Assembly: GCA_018402485.1 (NCBI GenBank)
Contig: JAGYIY010000002.1
Span: 186,001 to 250,000, forward strand
DNA length: 64,000 nucleotides
Direction of reading: 5' to 3'
DNA from: Roseivirga sp.
GTDB taxonomy: Bacteria; Bacteroidota; Bacteroidia; Cytophagales; Cyclobacteriaceae
Part shown: positions 49,364 through 59,252 of the stretch, piece after piece
How the letters are laid out: each line of letters opens with the position of its first letter
How positions within the stretch are numbered: the stretch's first letter is position 1
Program-made: the position numbers and the translations under genes
Notes under the pieces: generated by a model
What the model was told of the DNA's origin: nothing
What the model saw: only the letters and a program-made list of their open reading frames with translations
Databases searched by the model: none

Positions 49364-50578
49364 ATGAGGCAAATGGTGTTCCTTATATCAGCCCTTTTAG
49401 TCACTTTTTCACTTTGGGCTTCACCTGTTAATGACGGATTAACCTTTATTGAGGTAGCCTCTGAATCTGAATGGAATTCAGTGCTCAAGCAAGCCGAAAC
49501 AAAAAATAAATTAATCTTCATTGACGCTTATACCGACTGGTGTGTGTATTGCCACAAACTTGATAAAGAAGTGTATAGCAAAGCAGAGGTAAAAAGTTAC
49601 TTCGAACAGCATTTTATTAATGTAAAGTTCGATGCCGAAGCTGAATTTGGAAGTAAGCTGGCTGCCTATTTTGAAATTAATTCCTACCCTACACTGCTGT
49701 ACGTGACATCTGAATCGAAAATATTTGATCGCATTGAAGGTTTTGTTCCGGTTAAAGATTTGATGGCAGTTGGTGAACAAGCCTTAGCAGATTGGAGTAA
49801 AATACCTAGCTTAAAAGCCAAATCAGAAAGGGGTATCATTACACAAAAGGAGCAGCAAGAATTGATATTCATCTTACAAAGGATTGAACCGCTCGAAGCG
49901 CAAGAAATTGCCAAAGATTACCTTGAAGACCTTGCTACGGATGACTACCTGACTAAAAATCATTTTTTTGTTATCAAAACTTATGGCACCATGGTAGGCT
50001 CCAAATATTATCAATACATGAGAGCTCATCGGGATTTGGTGATTAAAAAATTAGGCCAAAGTGAGTTGGAGAATTACATGCTCGCAGCTTATAACCACAA
50101 CCTAGATTTGGCCATCAGGTATGGTGATGAAGATTTGCTCAGCAAGATTATCAGCGAAATTTTACCTGAGATGGTAGAAAAAGGAGACTTACCCAAAGCC
50201 ATTTACAGTACCAAAGGTGTCTTTCATGGACAAAGGGAGGACTTTTCGGCTTTCGAAATGAATGTGAATACCTATATGAACAATCATTTGGCCAGCTCAG
50301 ACCATCCTGATTTCATCATTTCAGTTGTGGTTGATATTTTAGAAAGCTACCCCAAGCAGGTAATGTATGAGAAAGCCATCAACTGGCTTAAGATAGGCCT
50401 TGAAAGGGATAATAATCGATTTGAAAGCCATGCACTCAAAGGATACCTTGAAGGACTTTTAGGGAATGTAGAAGCTTCGAAGGCGCACTTCACAAAAGCC
50501 AAATCACTTACTAAAAGTGGAGATCAATTGCGTTTTGTAGACCAATTGGAAGAAGTGATTGTAGGTGGAAAGGAATAA
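49364..50578 (+). CDS. Exported thioredoxin-fold protein with CxxC motif
   Basis: 404 residues. The signal peptide is MRQMVFLISALLVTFSLWAS. A thioredoxin-like domain at about residues 30-150 has FIDAYTDWCVYCHKLDKEVY (CVYC redox pair) and the cis-Pro region INSYPTLLYV. The remaining 250 residues are helical and TPR-like (NRFESHALKGYLEGLLGNVEASKAHF). It resembles DsbD-gamma/DUF255-type disulfide carriers in the periplasm; its partner is unknown. Confidence 0.82.
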   Translation: MRQMVFLISALLVTFSLWASPVNDGLTFIEVASESEWNSVLKQAETKNKLIFIDAYTDWCVYCHKLDKEVYSKAEVKSYFEQHFINVKFDAEAEFGSKLAAYFEINSYPTLLYVTSESKIFDRIEGFVPVKDLMAVGEQALADWSKIPSLKAKSERGIITQKEQQELIFILQRIEPLEAQEIAKDYLEDLATDDYLTKNHFFVIKTYGTMVGSKYYQYMRAHRDLVIKKLGQSELENYMLAAYNHNLDLAIRYGDEDLLSKIISEILPEMVEKGDLPKAIYSTKGVFHGQREDFSAFEMNVNTYMNNHLASSDHPDFIISVVVDILESYPKQVMYEKAINWLKIGLERDNNRFESHALKGYLEGLLGNVEASKAHFTKAKSLTKSGDQLRFVDQLEEVIVGGKE

Positions 50579-50603
50579 ATCCATTTCTATGGTTTTTTGA
50601 TTT

Positions 50604-52178
50604 TTAGCCATAAGCTTCGACCAATCGATCTGCACATTTTTCTCCGTCCATCGCAGCGGATAAAATACCTCCAGCATACCCCGCACCTTCCCCACATGGA
50701 AAAAGGCCTTTCACTTGAACGTGCTCACAACTTTCCGCATCTCTAGGAATACGAATAGGTGAAGATGTTCTGCTCTCTACCCCTACAATTTGTGCCTCTT
50801 GCGTGTAGTAACCTTTCATTTTATGCCCAAAAGCCTTTAAAGCCGTGCGTAACCTTTCGTGGATAGCAGCGGGTAAAACCTCATTCATATCGACACTCAA
50901 CAAACCCGGTTGATATGACGTTTCGTTTAGTTGTGACGAAACTCGGTTTTTAACGAAATCAATCATCCCCTGAGCCGGGGCTGCTTGCGTATTTCCTGCC
51001 AAAGCACAAGCCTGTTCCTCAATTTCTTGCTGGAATGCAAGACCTGCCAATGGACCATGATGTCCATATTTATTCATATAATCTTCTCGTTCAACAGCGG
51101 CTACAATGCCTGAGTTAGCATACTTTGAATCCCTTCTCGAAGGGCTCATGCCATTGACTACCACCTCGCCTGGTTGTGTTGCAGAAGGAACAATAAAGCC
51201 ACCAGGACACATGCAGAAACTAAACACGCCGCGCTGTTTCTGCTCATAATTGGTTTGATGAATCAAAGCATAAGAAGCAGCGGGTAACCAAGGACCTCTA
51301 TCTGGTTTACAGTTATACTGAATTTGATCTATTAACTGTTGAGGGTGCTCGATCCTTACACCTAAAGCAAAAGGTTTAGCTTCTAATAATATACCCTTAT
51401 CATTCAATAACTTAAACACATCTCTTGCGGAATGTCCGGTGGCTAAAATTACACCTATCCCTTCCACCTTATCTCCATTTCCCAAAACCACACCCCTCAT
51501 CCTATTTGCCTTCATGATAAGATCTGTAACGCGCGTATCAAAAAGTATTTTACCTCCTGCCGAAAGAATGGTTTCACGTATTTGTTGAACTACCTTGGGT
51601 AGTTTATTGGTGCCGATGTGTGGATGTGCATCAATCAAAATATCTTCCGGAGCACCGTGGGCCACCAAAATTTCGAGTGATTTTTGGATATCACCGCGCT
51701 TCTTAGAACGGGTATACAGTTTGCCATCAGAATATGTACCTGCACCACCCTCGCCAAAACAATAATTAGACTCCGGATTGACCACATGGTCTTTGTTGAT
51801 GGCTGCAATGTCTCTCCTTCGTTTGCGCACATCACTCCCACGTTCAATAACAATGGGTTGATAGCCTAGCTCAATCAAACGTAAAGCCGCAAACATGCCC
51901 GCCGGACCAAAACCTACAATCACTACAGGTTGGCCTTGACTTACATCAGAAAAATCCTTTCTGTAACTGATCAATGGGGGCATTTTATGCTTATCAGTTA
52001 CCAAGACCTGCACATTAACCTTCACTTGTTTTCCTCTGGCATCCACCGAACGTCTGACGAGCCGTACTTCACCTTCTTCATCACTTAAACGTACTTTCTT
52101 TCTTACCGCTTGCGCGAGCAATTCAGGCTGAAAGGCCACTTCTGGTGGTAAGATGGCTTGAATGGTTTTTTCCATCAT
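50604..52178 (-). CDS. NAD(P)/FAD-dependent oxidoreductase (FAD-dependent dehydrogenase of COG2509 type)
   Basis: 524 residues. The dinucleotide-binding motif VIVGFGPAGMFAALRLIELG lies near residue 85, after an N-terminal domain of about 80 residues (LSDEEGEVRLVRRSVDARGK). It is followed by NYCFGEGGAGTYSDGKLYTR, GVILATGHSARDVF, CMCPGGFIVPS and the C-terminal FAD contact PCGEGAGYAGGILSAAMDG. This matches the family of uncharacterised FAD dehydrogenases often linked to oxidation of hydroxy groups. It is 15 bp downstream of kynA on the same strand. ATG at 52175 is an equally good start. Confidence 0.88.
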   Translation of the reverse strand: MMEKTIQAILPPEVAFQPELLAQAVRKKVRLSDEEGEVRLVRRSVDARGKQVKVNVQVLVTDKHKMPPLISYRKDFSDVSQGQPVVIVGFGPAGMFAALRLIELGYQPIVIERGSDVRKRRRDIAAINKDHVVNPESNYCFGEGGAGTYSDGKLYTRSKKRGDIQKSLEILVAHGAPEDILIDAHPHIGTNKLPKVVQQIRETILSAGGKILFDTRVTDLIMKANRMRGVVLGNGDKVEGIGVILATGHSARDVFKLLNDKGILLEAKPFALGVRIEHPQQLIDQIQYNCKPDRGPWLPAASYALIHQTNYEQKQRGVFSFCMCPGGFIVPSATQPGEVVVNGMSPSRRDSKYANSGIVAAVEREDYMNKYGHHGPLAGLAFQQEIEEQACALAGNTQAAPAQGMIDFVKNRVSSQLNETSYQPGLLSVDMNEVLPAAIHERLRTALKAFGHKMKGYYTQEAQIVGVESRTSSPIRIPRDAESCEHVQVKGLFPCGEGAGYAGGILSAAMDGEKCADRLVEAYG

Positions 52179-52193
52179 ATTTGAACTTAAGAC

Positions 52194-53171
52194 TTAAGGT
52201 AATTTTTGCTCGTTGCTAGCCTGTTGATCAAGCACCCACTTTTTACCCCATTCTTCTTTTTCTTGTGCAGACCAGAGATTGGGGAAGAAAATTATTTTTT
52301 GAAAACGCGGTGGTAAATATTGCTGCCAATTCGTCCCTCCCGTGGCCGCTATATCACTTGGCGACTTTTGTAAATAACGCACAGTCGTTCTGTAATGAGC
52401 CAAAGGCCATTCCACATTGGCCAGATAATCGAAACGCCTTAATTCTTTGATGAGCTCACGGCTATCACCTTGTTGGTAGTGCTTTTGAAAAAGTTGATTG
52501 AAATTATGGTTTTTTGATTTCTCTGCCAATTGAACAAACACTTCGGAATACTTTTCTTCGAATTGCGCTAAAGTGAGCGTTTTCTTTTCTGTTTTCAATT
52601 CTGTAGCACCTGTTTTCCAATACATCGCATCATACAATTGGTCTACCGCGGTATAATCTTCAAACTCCTTTCTCTTATTCACATTCACCAAGTTGATTAA
52701 ATCAGTAGCTCGTATTTCAATCATGCGGTATTGAGCAGATTGGAAGCCAGAAGAAGGCAGCAAAGACATTCTAAATTTAAGAAACTGTTCCTTTTCCATG
52801 CCCTCCGTCATGATGTTGAAGGAGTGGCAAAGGTTTACAAAGTAATTGTTAATGCGTTGCAAGCGTGCCATAAAAAAGGCTTCATCAGGATGTTCATGGT
52901 GATGAATTTGTTCCATTTCCCAAAGACAAAGCTTAAAATAGAGTTCGGTAATCTGGTGATAAATGATGAATACCATCTCGTCTGGAAAGCCTGTTTTTGG
53001 CTGTTGAAGACCTAAAAGTGAGTCTAAGTTGATGTATTCCCAATATTTTAGATAATCTGCATGGAGCAGGCCATCGAGGTAAGAAATCATATCTTGCCCC
53101 ATGGCATCATACTTATCTGCAAGGAGTTGAATTCTCTCTGCTATCTTTTCATCGATTTCTGACTTGTTCAT
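52194..53171 (-). CDS. kynA: Tryptophan 2,3-dioxygenase family protein
   Basis: 325 residues. Family motifs are LDGLLHADYLKYWEYINLDSL, MVFIIYHQITELYFKLCLWEM (with the distal-pocket His and Phe/Tyr), LLPSSGFQSAQYRMIEIRA, AHYRTTVRYL (proximal haem His) and ATGGTNWQQYLPPRFQKI. It opens the indole ring of L-Trp to N-formylkynurenine, the first step of the kynurenine route. Divergent from it, 133 bp away, is a glutaryl-CoA-dehydrogenase-like gene, which would act late in the same catabolic route. The length fits the bacterial and Bacteroidota TDO group. Confidence 0.88.
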   Translation of the reverse strand: MNKSEIDEKIAERIQLLADKYDAMGQDMISYLDGLLHADYLKYWEYINLDSLLGLQQPKTGFPDEMVFIIYHQITELYFKLCLWEMEQIHHHEHPDEAFFMARLQRINNYFVNLCHSFNIMTEGMEKEQFLKFRMSLLPSSGFQSAQYRMIEIRATDLINLVNVNKRKEFEDYTAVDQLYDAMYWKTGATELKTEKKTLTLAQFEEKYSEVFVQLAEKSKNHNFNQLFQKHYQQGDSRELIKELRRFDYLANVEWPLAHYRTTVRYLQKSPSDIAATGGTNWQQYLPPRFQKIIFFPNLWSAQEKEEWGKKWVLDQQASNEQKLP

Positions 53172-53304
53172 TCGTTTGCAAAGCTTAATTTAGCGCACAT
53201 AAAAAAATTCTCCCCAAACAACACTTCCAACAAATTGTTTGTAGGGTGAGGAAAAAGTGGTCAGGCAAATTTGACTACTATTTGCGCATAAACCAAACGA
53301 AAAC

Positions 53305-54519
53305 ATGAGCTCAGCCCAAAACAAAACTTTTTCAAAATCTTCTAAAACGGATGAATTCGAACACCCTGACTTTTACGGCATGGATGATTTACTCACCGAA
53401 GAACACAAAATGGTCAGAAGTGCGGTCCGTGATTTTGTAAAGAAAGAAATTTCTCCATACATCGAAAGTTGGGCTGAAGAGGCTCATTTCCCCTATGAAA
53501 TGGTGAGAAAATTTGGAGATATTGGTGCATTTGGTCCTCAGCTACCTGAAAAATATGGCTGTGGCGGTATGGATTACATTGCTTACGGTATCATAATGCA
53601 AGAAATTGAAAGAGGCGATTCAGGCATGCGTTCAACCGCCTCTGTGCAAGGTTCGTTGGTGATGTATCCGATTTATCAATTTGGTTCTGAAGAGCAGCGG
53701 CTGAAATTCCTTCCCAAATTGGCTTCAGGAGAAATGCTTGGATGTTTCGGTTTAACAGAGCCTGACCACGGTTCAAACCCTTCGGGCATGACCACAAATT
53801 TCAAAGACATGGGAGACCATTACCTACTAAACGGGGCAAAAATGTGGATTTCTAATGCTCCACATGCTGATGTAGCTGTAGTATGGGCTAAAAATGAGGC
53901 AGGCCGCATACACGGCTTACTTGTAGAACGTGGTATGGAAGGTTTCTCTACGCCTGAAACGCATGGTAAGTGGTCTTTGAGAGCCAGTGCTACGGGGGAA
54001 TTGGTTTTCGACAATGTGAAAGTACCTAAAGAAAATCTGTTGCCTAATAAAAGTGGCTTAGGTGCACCTATGATGTGTCTCGATTCTGCCCGCTATGGCA
54101 TTGCATGGGGCGCCATCGGTGCCGCAATGGACTGTTATGAGTCGGCTCGCAGATATGCTGCAGAAAGGGAGCAATTCGGAAAACCCATTGGTGGCTTTCA
54201 ATTGCAACAGAAAAAATTGGCAGAAATGCTGACGGAAATTACAAAAGCACAATTTTTGAACCTACGCCTCGGACAGTTATTCAATGAAGGCAAAGCCACT
54301 ACGGCTCAAATCTCGATGGCGAAACGAAATGCAGTTGAAACAGCTCTGAACATTGCCCGAGAAGCGCGTCAAATGCATGGCGGCATGGGCATTACCGGTG
54401 AATACCCCATGATGCGGCATATGGCCAACTTAGAGTCTGTTGTTACCTACGAAGGCACCCACGATATCCACTTGCTCATCTTAGGTGCCGATATTACTGG
54501 GATTCCTGCTTTTGCCTAA
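53305..54519 (+). CDS. Acyl-CoA dehydrogenase, glutaryl-CoA dehydrogenase-like
   Basis: 404 residues. Motifs are LGCFGLTEPDHGSNPSGM (FAD/substrate), NGAKMWISNAPHADVAVVWA, ARYGIAWGAIGAAMDCYESA, ERKQFG-type EREQFGKPIGGFQLQQKKLA and ARQMHGGMGITGEYP. The catalytic base lies in SVVTYEGTHDIH, the position and context of the Glu in glutaryl-CoA dehydrogenase. It would oxidise and decarboxylate glutaryl-CoA to crotonyl-CoA, the endpoint of lysine and tryptophan breakdown. Proximity to kynA supports this. General ACAD assignment is certain; substrate is a good inference. Confidence 0.88.
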   Translation: MSSAQNKTFSKSSKTDEFEHPDFYGMDDLLTEEHKMVRSAVRDFVKKEISPYIESWAEEAHFPYEMVRKFGDIGAFGPQLPEKYGCGGMDYIAYGIIMQEIERGDSGMRSTASVQGSLVMYPIYQFGSEEQRLKFLPKLASGEMLGCFGLTEPDHGSNPSGMTTNFKDMGDHYLLNGAKMWISNAPHADVAVVWAKNEAGRIHGLLVERGMEGFSTPETHGKWSLRASATGELVFDNVKVPKENLLPNKSGLGAPMMCLDSARYGIAWGAIGAAMDCYESARRYAAEREQFGKPIGGFQLQQKKLAEMLTEITKAQFLNLRLGQLFNEGKATTAQISMAKRNAVETALNIAREARQMHGGMGITGEYPMMRHMANLESVVTYEGTHDIHLLILGADITGIPAFA

Positions 54520-54600
54520 AGCAATCAAGGCATTACCTTTACATTATCGGTGTGGAGAAAAGAAGTGAATTGCATATCTTTCACAAAAAAGAAAGAATAA

Positions 54601-57600
54601 ATGATGCGCTTTTTCTCTACACTCCTACTCGCTTGTTTGTGTTTCCCATTGTTTTCTCAAGAAACACTCGATGATCCATTAGGTAATCACCGCTTCAGGT
54701 TCATTGGCCCTGAAGGCAACAGAACCATTGCCATAGCCGGAGAGCCCGGTAACCCCATGGTGAATTACATCGGTGCAGCCTCTGGTGGCCTGTGGAAAAC
54801 AGAGGATGCAGGCGTCAACTGGCGACCCATTTTTGACGATCAAGACATCAGTTCAATCGGCTCGGTGGCCTTAGCCCCTAGCGACCCTCAGCAAGTTTGG
54901 GTAGGAACAGGAGAAACCTTTGTGATTCGTCCTGCCCACGCCATGGGGAATGGCATCTACTTTTCCCCTGACGGCGGTAAAACCTGGGAACATAAAGGTT
55001 TGGAAAAAACAGCCAGAATCGGACGCATTGTGATCCACCCCAAAAATCCAGACATCATTTACGCTGCTGCTTTAGGACATACCTATGGCCCCCAGCAGGA
55101 ACGTGGCATCTTCAAAACGACCAATGGCGGCGAAACATGGCAAAGGGTGCTTTTTGCAGATGAAAATACCGGTGCAGCAGACATTGCCATGGATCCTGAA
55201 AACCCTGAAATCTTATATGCAGGCATGTGGTCTATCGCCATCAATACCTGGGGGCTGAACAGTGGCGGCCCTGGTGGTGGCGTGTACCGCTCTGTGGATG
55301 GCGGAGACTCTTGGGAGCCCATGTACAAAAAGGGTTTACCCGGTGGACCCGACAGGCATGTGGGAAAAACAGCCGTAGCCATTGCCCACAGCAGTCCCAA
55401 CGTGGTGTATGCCCTCTTTGAGGCAGAAAGCCCCGAGCTGTGGCGCAGTAATGACCGAGGTGATACTTGGACCTTGCAAAGCCGTGACCATGATTGGAAC
55501 GAAAGAGCCCCTTATTACACTCGCATTGCCGTAGGCACTGGCAACCCTGATGAAATTTATTCTTTGAGTGTTCGCTTTGTGCAGTCTCTAGATGGCGGAA
55601 AAACCCGCGAGAGACGTCCACCCAGAGGCGGTGGCGATAACCACGACATGTGGATAGACCCGACCAATCCAGACCGGATGATGGTGGCACACGATGGTGG
55701 TGCGAGCATCAGTTTGAACCATGGTAAGTCTTTTCAGCGCGTGGTACTTCCCATTGCGCAGATGTATCACGTAGCGGTAGACGATAAAATTCCATACAAT
55801 GTATTTGGCAATCGGCAAGATGGATGGTCATACATGGGGCCAAGCAATTCCCTGCAAGGCTACATTCCACTGGGGCTATGGAAAGGTGTAGGCGGTTGCG
55901 AAAGCGGTTTTGCGCAGCCCGACCCGAATGATAACGACATCATTTGGTCAGGGTGCTACGATGGAGGTTTGGAAAGGCACAATGTACAAACCGGCCATTC
56001 TCGTGAAGTTCGCGTATGGCCAGAAGCTGGTTACGGATGGACACCTGCCGATATGAAATACCGCTGGCATTGGAATTTTCCCTTGAGCTTTTCCCCACAC
56101 CTTAAAGGACGGGTTTATGTGGGTAGTCAGTATGTGCACCAATCTGACGATGGTGGGCAAAGCTGGCAAATCATTAGCCCAGACCTTACCCTTAACTTAA
56201 AATCGCACCAACAAAGTTCGGGTGGCATTGCCATCGACAACCTCATGACTTTCGATGGCTCTACCCTCTTTGCCATTGAGGAATCCGTTTTGGAGAAAGG
56301 CTTGATTTGGGTAGGTACCAATGACGGACAAGTGCAAGTAACACGCAATGGTGGAACACAATGGACCAATGTGACAGCCAATATCAGAGGATTGCCAGAA
56401 TGGGGTACCATTGCCAACATAGAACCTTCGCGCTATGATCCAGCTACCGCTTATATCTCAGTAGATTTGCACCAAATGGGTGATTTTGATCCGTATGTTT
56501 ATAAAACAACCGATTATGGTCAAAGCTGGGTAAAAATCTCCGAGGGAATTCCTGCTTCTGAATCGAGTTTTGTACACGTGATAAGAGAAGACCCTAAAAG
56601 AAAAGGTATGCTCTATGCCGGTATCGACAAAGGTATTTATGTGAGCTACAACGATGGTGAGAGCTGGAGCCGTTTGCGTTTGAACCTACCTCCTGCTCCC
56701 GTTTATTGGCTAGAAATTCAAGAGCGTTTTGACGATTTGGTTGTCGGAACCTATGGCAGAGGTTATTACATCCTAGACGATCTCACAGCATTACGAAACG
56801 CCGACCAGTTAAACGATGAGGTTGTTTTACTACCCGTCAAAGATAGTTATCGTTTCAACACAAGAGAAAGCATTAAAACCGACGGCCCCAGTACCAATGC
56901 AGGACAAAATCCACCCAATGGCGCCATCATCAATTACTATCTACCTGAAAAAGTAGAGGGGCAAGTAAGCCTCGAGATCACCGATAAAGACAACAACCTG
57001 ATTAGAGCAATGAATGGACGCAATGAGCAAGGCCTCAATCGCATGACGTGGGATTTACGCTATGCCCCTACCTTCCGGCCGAAGTTGCGCGTACAGCCTC
57101 CAGGAAGACCATGGGTGCAGCTGAATGGCGAAGGCTGGCGTCCATTGGTGCAATGGGACCTCGACCTCATGGCAGGTCAATTTGGTCCTCGTGTGGCTCC
57201 CGGTACTTATGATGTACATCTTGTGGTAAAAGATGAAGACGGAAATGAAACTGGTCGTTTTACCGAGGAAGTAAGCATTTTAAAAGATCCTTATGCCGAA
57301 GGAACGCAAGCAGACATTGAGGCGCAGGTGGCTTTCTCTTTACAACTAAGAGATGCCATCAACTTGGCTGTGCGTAATATTGATGCGGTGGAAATCTTAA
57401 GAAAAGAATTAGAAACCCTTATTGAAGAAGCTGAAGACGATAACATCAAACGACAAGCTTTAACGCTGCGCGGAAAGGCTGAAGATGTAGCAGCCAAGTT
57501 ATACGACATTCACCTTACCGGAGCGCGTGAAGATGCCTTTAGAAATCCCATCAAGCTATATGGTCGCCTAAGTGCTTTGGCAAGTGACATAAACGGCAGT

Positions 57601-57774
57601 GGAATAGACTTTCGCCCTACCAACCAACAAGGTGAAGTGTATGAGGTATTGGATGAGCGTTTAAAAAATGCCATTCAACAATTCGACCGATTGGTCAATA
57701 CTGACATACAGGAGTTTAACCGTGCCTTGCAACGCGATAACCGTAAGATCATTATTGAGAGGGATGGTGGTTAG
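54601..57774 (+). CDS. Secreted BNR/VPS10-like beta-propeller protein, large paralogue
   Basis: 1057 residues with a signal peptide (MMRFFSTLLLACLCFPLFSQ). It is packed with Asp-box motifs (TEDAGVNW, SPDGGKTW, TTNGGETW, SVDGGDSW, SNDRGDTW, SDDGGQSW, TTDYGQSW) and the shared core GPEGNR..IA...ASGGLWKT, AALGHTYGPQQERGIFKT and GGGDNHDMWIDPTNP. It is a paralogue of the gene at 1671 with a longer C-terminus: helical coiled-coil-like residues about 910-1057 (EILRKELETLIEEAEDDN) that the other lacks. Enzyme activity is not evident. Its stop codon begins a heptamer repeat tract. Confidence 0.82.
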   Translation: MMRFFSTLLLACLCFPLFSQETLDDPLGNHRFRFIGPEGNRTIAIAGEPGNPMVNYIGAASGGLWKTEDAGVNWRPIFDDQDISSIGSVALAPSDPQQVWVGTGETFVIRPAHAMGNGIYFSPDGGKTWEHKGLEKTARIGRIVIHPKNPDIIYAAALGHTYGPQQERGIFKTTNGGETWQRVLFADENTGAADIAMDPENPEILYAGMWSIAINTWGLNSGGPGGGVYRSVDGGDSWEPMYKKGLPGGPDRHVGKTAVAIAHSSPNVVYALFEAESPELWRSNDRGDTWTLQSRDHDWNERAPYYTRIAVGTGNPDEIYSLSVRFVQSLDGGKTRERRPPRGGGDNHDMWIDPTNPDRMMVAHDGGASISLNHGKSFQRVVLPIAQMYHVAVDDKIPYNVFGNRQDGWSYMGPSNSLQGYIPLGLWKGVGGCESGFAQPDPNDNDIIWSGCYDGGLERHNVQTGHSREVRVWPEAGYGWTPADMKYRWHWNFPLSFSPHLKGRVYVGSQYVHQSDDGGQSWQIISPDLTLNLKSHQQSSGGIAIDNLMTFDGSTLFAIEESVLEKGLIWVGTNDGQVQVTRNGGTQWTNVTANIRGLPEWGTIANIEPSRYDPATAYISVDLHQMGDFDPYVYKTTDYGQSWVKISEGIPASESSFVHVIREDPKRKGMLYAGIDKGIYVSYNDGESWSRLRLNLPPAPVYWLEIQERFDDLVVGTYGRGYYILDDLTALRNADQLNDEVVLLPVKDSYRFNTRESIKTDGPSTNAGQNPPNGAIINYYLPEKVEGQVSLEITDKDNNLIRAMNGRNEQGLNRMTWDLRYAPTFRPKLRVQPPGRPWVQLNGEGWRPLVQWDLDLMAGQFGPRVAPGTYDVHLVVKDEDGNETGRFTEEVSILKDPYAEGTQADIEAQVAFSLQLRDAINLAVRNIDAVEILRKELETLIEEAEDDNIKRQALTLRGKAEDVAAKLYDIHLTGAREDAFRNPIKLYGRLSALASDINGSGIDFRPTNQQGEVYEVLDERLKNAIQQFDRLVNTDIQEFNRALQRDNRKIIIERDGG

Positions 57775-57863
57775 AAGCTAGAGGTTGGAGGTTAGAGATT
57801 GGAGGTTAGAGGTTAGAAGTTGGAAGTTGGAAGTTGGAAGTTAGAAGTTAGAAGTTAGAAAGT
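57773..57863. repeat. Heptanucleotide tandem repeat (consensus RGARGTT, about 13 units)
   Basis: Thirteen consecutive 7-bp units read AGAAGCT, AGAGGTT, GGAGGTT, AGAGATT, GGAGGTT, AGAGGTT, AGAAGTT, GGAAGTT (three times), AGAAGTT (twice) and AGAAAGT. Variation is almost only A/G at two positions. The tract begins within the stop codon of the upstream gene and marks the left end of the accessory region. Confidence 0.9.
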
Positions 57864-58199
57864 AAGAATCCCAAAATCTTCAATCGTATTTCGTAAATGG
57901 CTATTGATAATTCCTCATTGAAAAATAGCCGTGCTTCGAAAGCCTCAGCAACCGTCATGGTGAGGGTGAGCCGACTGCAAGTAGGTTCATCGCTGTACGG
58001 TGGTTAGGAATATGTAGTAAGCCGGATTACAAATCCTATGATAAATGTTCCAGATTGCAAATCTGGAACAGCTGATTCCATCTGCTAAAACAAGTAGATT
58101 TACGAACCCATAAGTTTTCAAAGCGGTCAGATCGCATTCATTTTTGGCATAAAGTAAAGCTAGTTTCTTTTAAAAAAGCTTACCACTCAATCCTTAGCT
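57864..58199. other. Non-coding stretch with a 25-bp hairpin element
   Basis: No gene is seen. At 58024-58070 lies a short repeat GGATTACAAATCC + TATGATAA + hairpin TGTTCCAGATT-GCA-AATCTGGAACA (58046-58070, perfect 11-bp stem). A close copy occurs at 59148-59193. No T-run follows, so this is a repeat element rather than a clear terminator. Confidence 0.6.
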
Positions 58200-58772
58200 T
58201 TAGTTAAAAGTTATTATTCCATTCCTTGCATTCACCTTGGTACCATCATCTAACCTAGCTTCAATTACATATTCTATTCGACTTGGTATGTTGGACGTAT
58301 CAGAAAATTGAACCAAAAAGCCACCCAATCCTTGCAAGCTTTGCGATATATATTGTGAGATAGAGGTCTGGGTATCTACTATAACCATCTGACTTGTTAT
58401 ATCAATTCTTTCATTGTCGTTAGCAACATCAATTATTTCTACCTTAATACTTTCTATGTTATTTTTATACATCACTACCTGATCTGCACAAGGTACTACT
58501 GCGGCCTTTAAGACCTTTGGTTCTCTCTCTTTAGGATCTCCAAGTTCAATCGAAACCATTTTTTCTTGTTCAATAATATCTATTTCTATTATAAATTCGT
58601 CCTTATCAATTGCGTTTTGTTTGTCAAACTCAATGACATTGCTACCATCTGAGATCAAAGCCCTTGATTCAATACCCGTAATTGTGATCTCATAAGTTTT
58701 TTCACTACAACATGCGCTCATGAAGAGAGCCATTAGAATCATAGGGATTGCATTTCTACTTGTCATATTCAT
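58200..58772 (-). CDS. Hypothetical lipoprotein
   Basis: 190 residues. MNMTSRNAIPMILMALFMSACC is a lipoprotein signal with lipobox LFMSAC or SACC; one of two adjacent cysteines (21, 22) is the modified residue. The rest is beta-rich and acidic (VIEFDKQNAIDKDEFIIEIDII) without known motifs. It may be an Ig-like or lipocalin-like envelope protein. It is the first gene of the minus-strand accessory block. ATG at 58766 is an alternative start. Confidence 0.6.
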   Translation of the reverse strand: MNMTSRNAIPMILMALFMSACCSEKTYEITITGIESRALISDGSNVIEFDKQNAIDKDEFIIEIDIIEQEKMVSIELGDPKEREPKVLKAAVVPCADQVVMYKNNIESIKVEIIDVANDNERIDITSQMVIVDTQTSISQYISQSLQGLGGFLVQFSDTSNIPSRIEYVIEARLDDGTKVNARNGIITFN

Positions 58773-58865
58773 TTTCTTTAGTCGCTCTTAAATAGTACAC
58801 TTTATTGATATATCTGATTATAAGTCTTTGCTAAATGCTAACGCTAGCTAGTCAATATTATTTTT

Positions 58866-59149
58866 AACGGCAGACCGTCTCAATACTCCCCTGCAAAGGT
58901 ACTGTATTTCAACCTTTTCCTTAGAAACGACAGCCGGTAAAAGTGGAACTTCAAGATGTCTGACACCTCGTAGGTGTCTGACATCTATAACGTTGAATTC
59001 AGCAATACGCACTGGGTAAAATGTAAGTTGAAACCGAAAGCCTTCTTAAAAAGAATGTAAACTTTACGGAAAAACCATATGGCGTTGGGCGCAACAATGC
59101 TCGATTCGCTCAACTTAGGATTCCCCTTTCGTTAGCGGGTGTCTAACGG
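58866..59149. repeat. Accessory-region repeat, copy A (about 280 bp)
   Basis: Begins AACGGCAGACCGTCTCAA, contains CGACAGCCGGTAAAAG, the 33-bp palindrome at 58954-58986, GGGTAAAATGTAAGTTGAA, TTTACGGAAAAACC, GCAACAATGC and CGATTCGCTCAACTTAGGAT, and ends near TCTAACGG. Copy B (59941) has the same blocks in the same order, and copy C (62066) has the first part. No coding potential. It lies directly downstream of the PIN/antitoxin pair. Confidence 0.8.
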
Positions 59150-59193
59150 ATGATAAATCCTATGATAACAGTTCCAGATTACAAATCTGGAGC
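59148..59193. repeat. Short hairpin repeat, second copy
   Basis: GGATGATAAATCC + TATGATAA followed by GTTCCAGATT-ACA-AATCTGGAGC mirrors the element at 58024-58070. The stem is 10 bp with one G-T pair. Confidence 0.65.
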
Positions 59194-59252
59194 GTTTTGG
59201 CTATGCGTAATTACGTAGGTTAGCAGTCAACTTTGCAAACACGTACGAAAGC

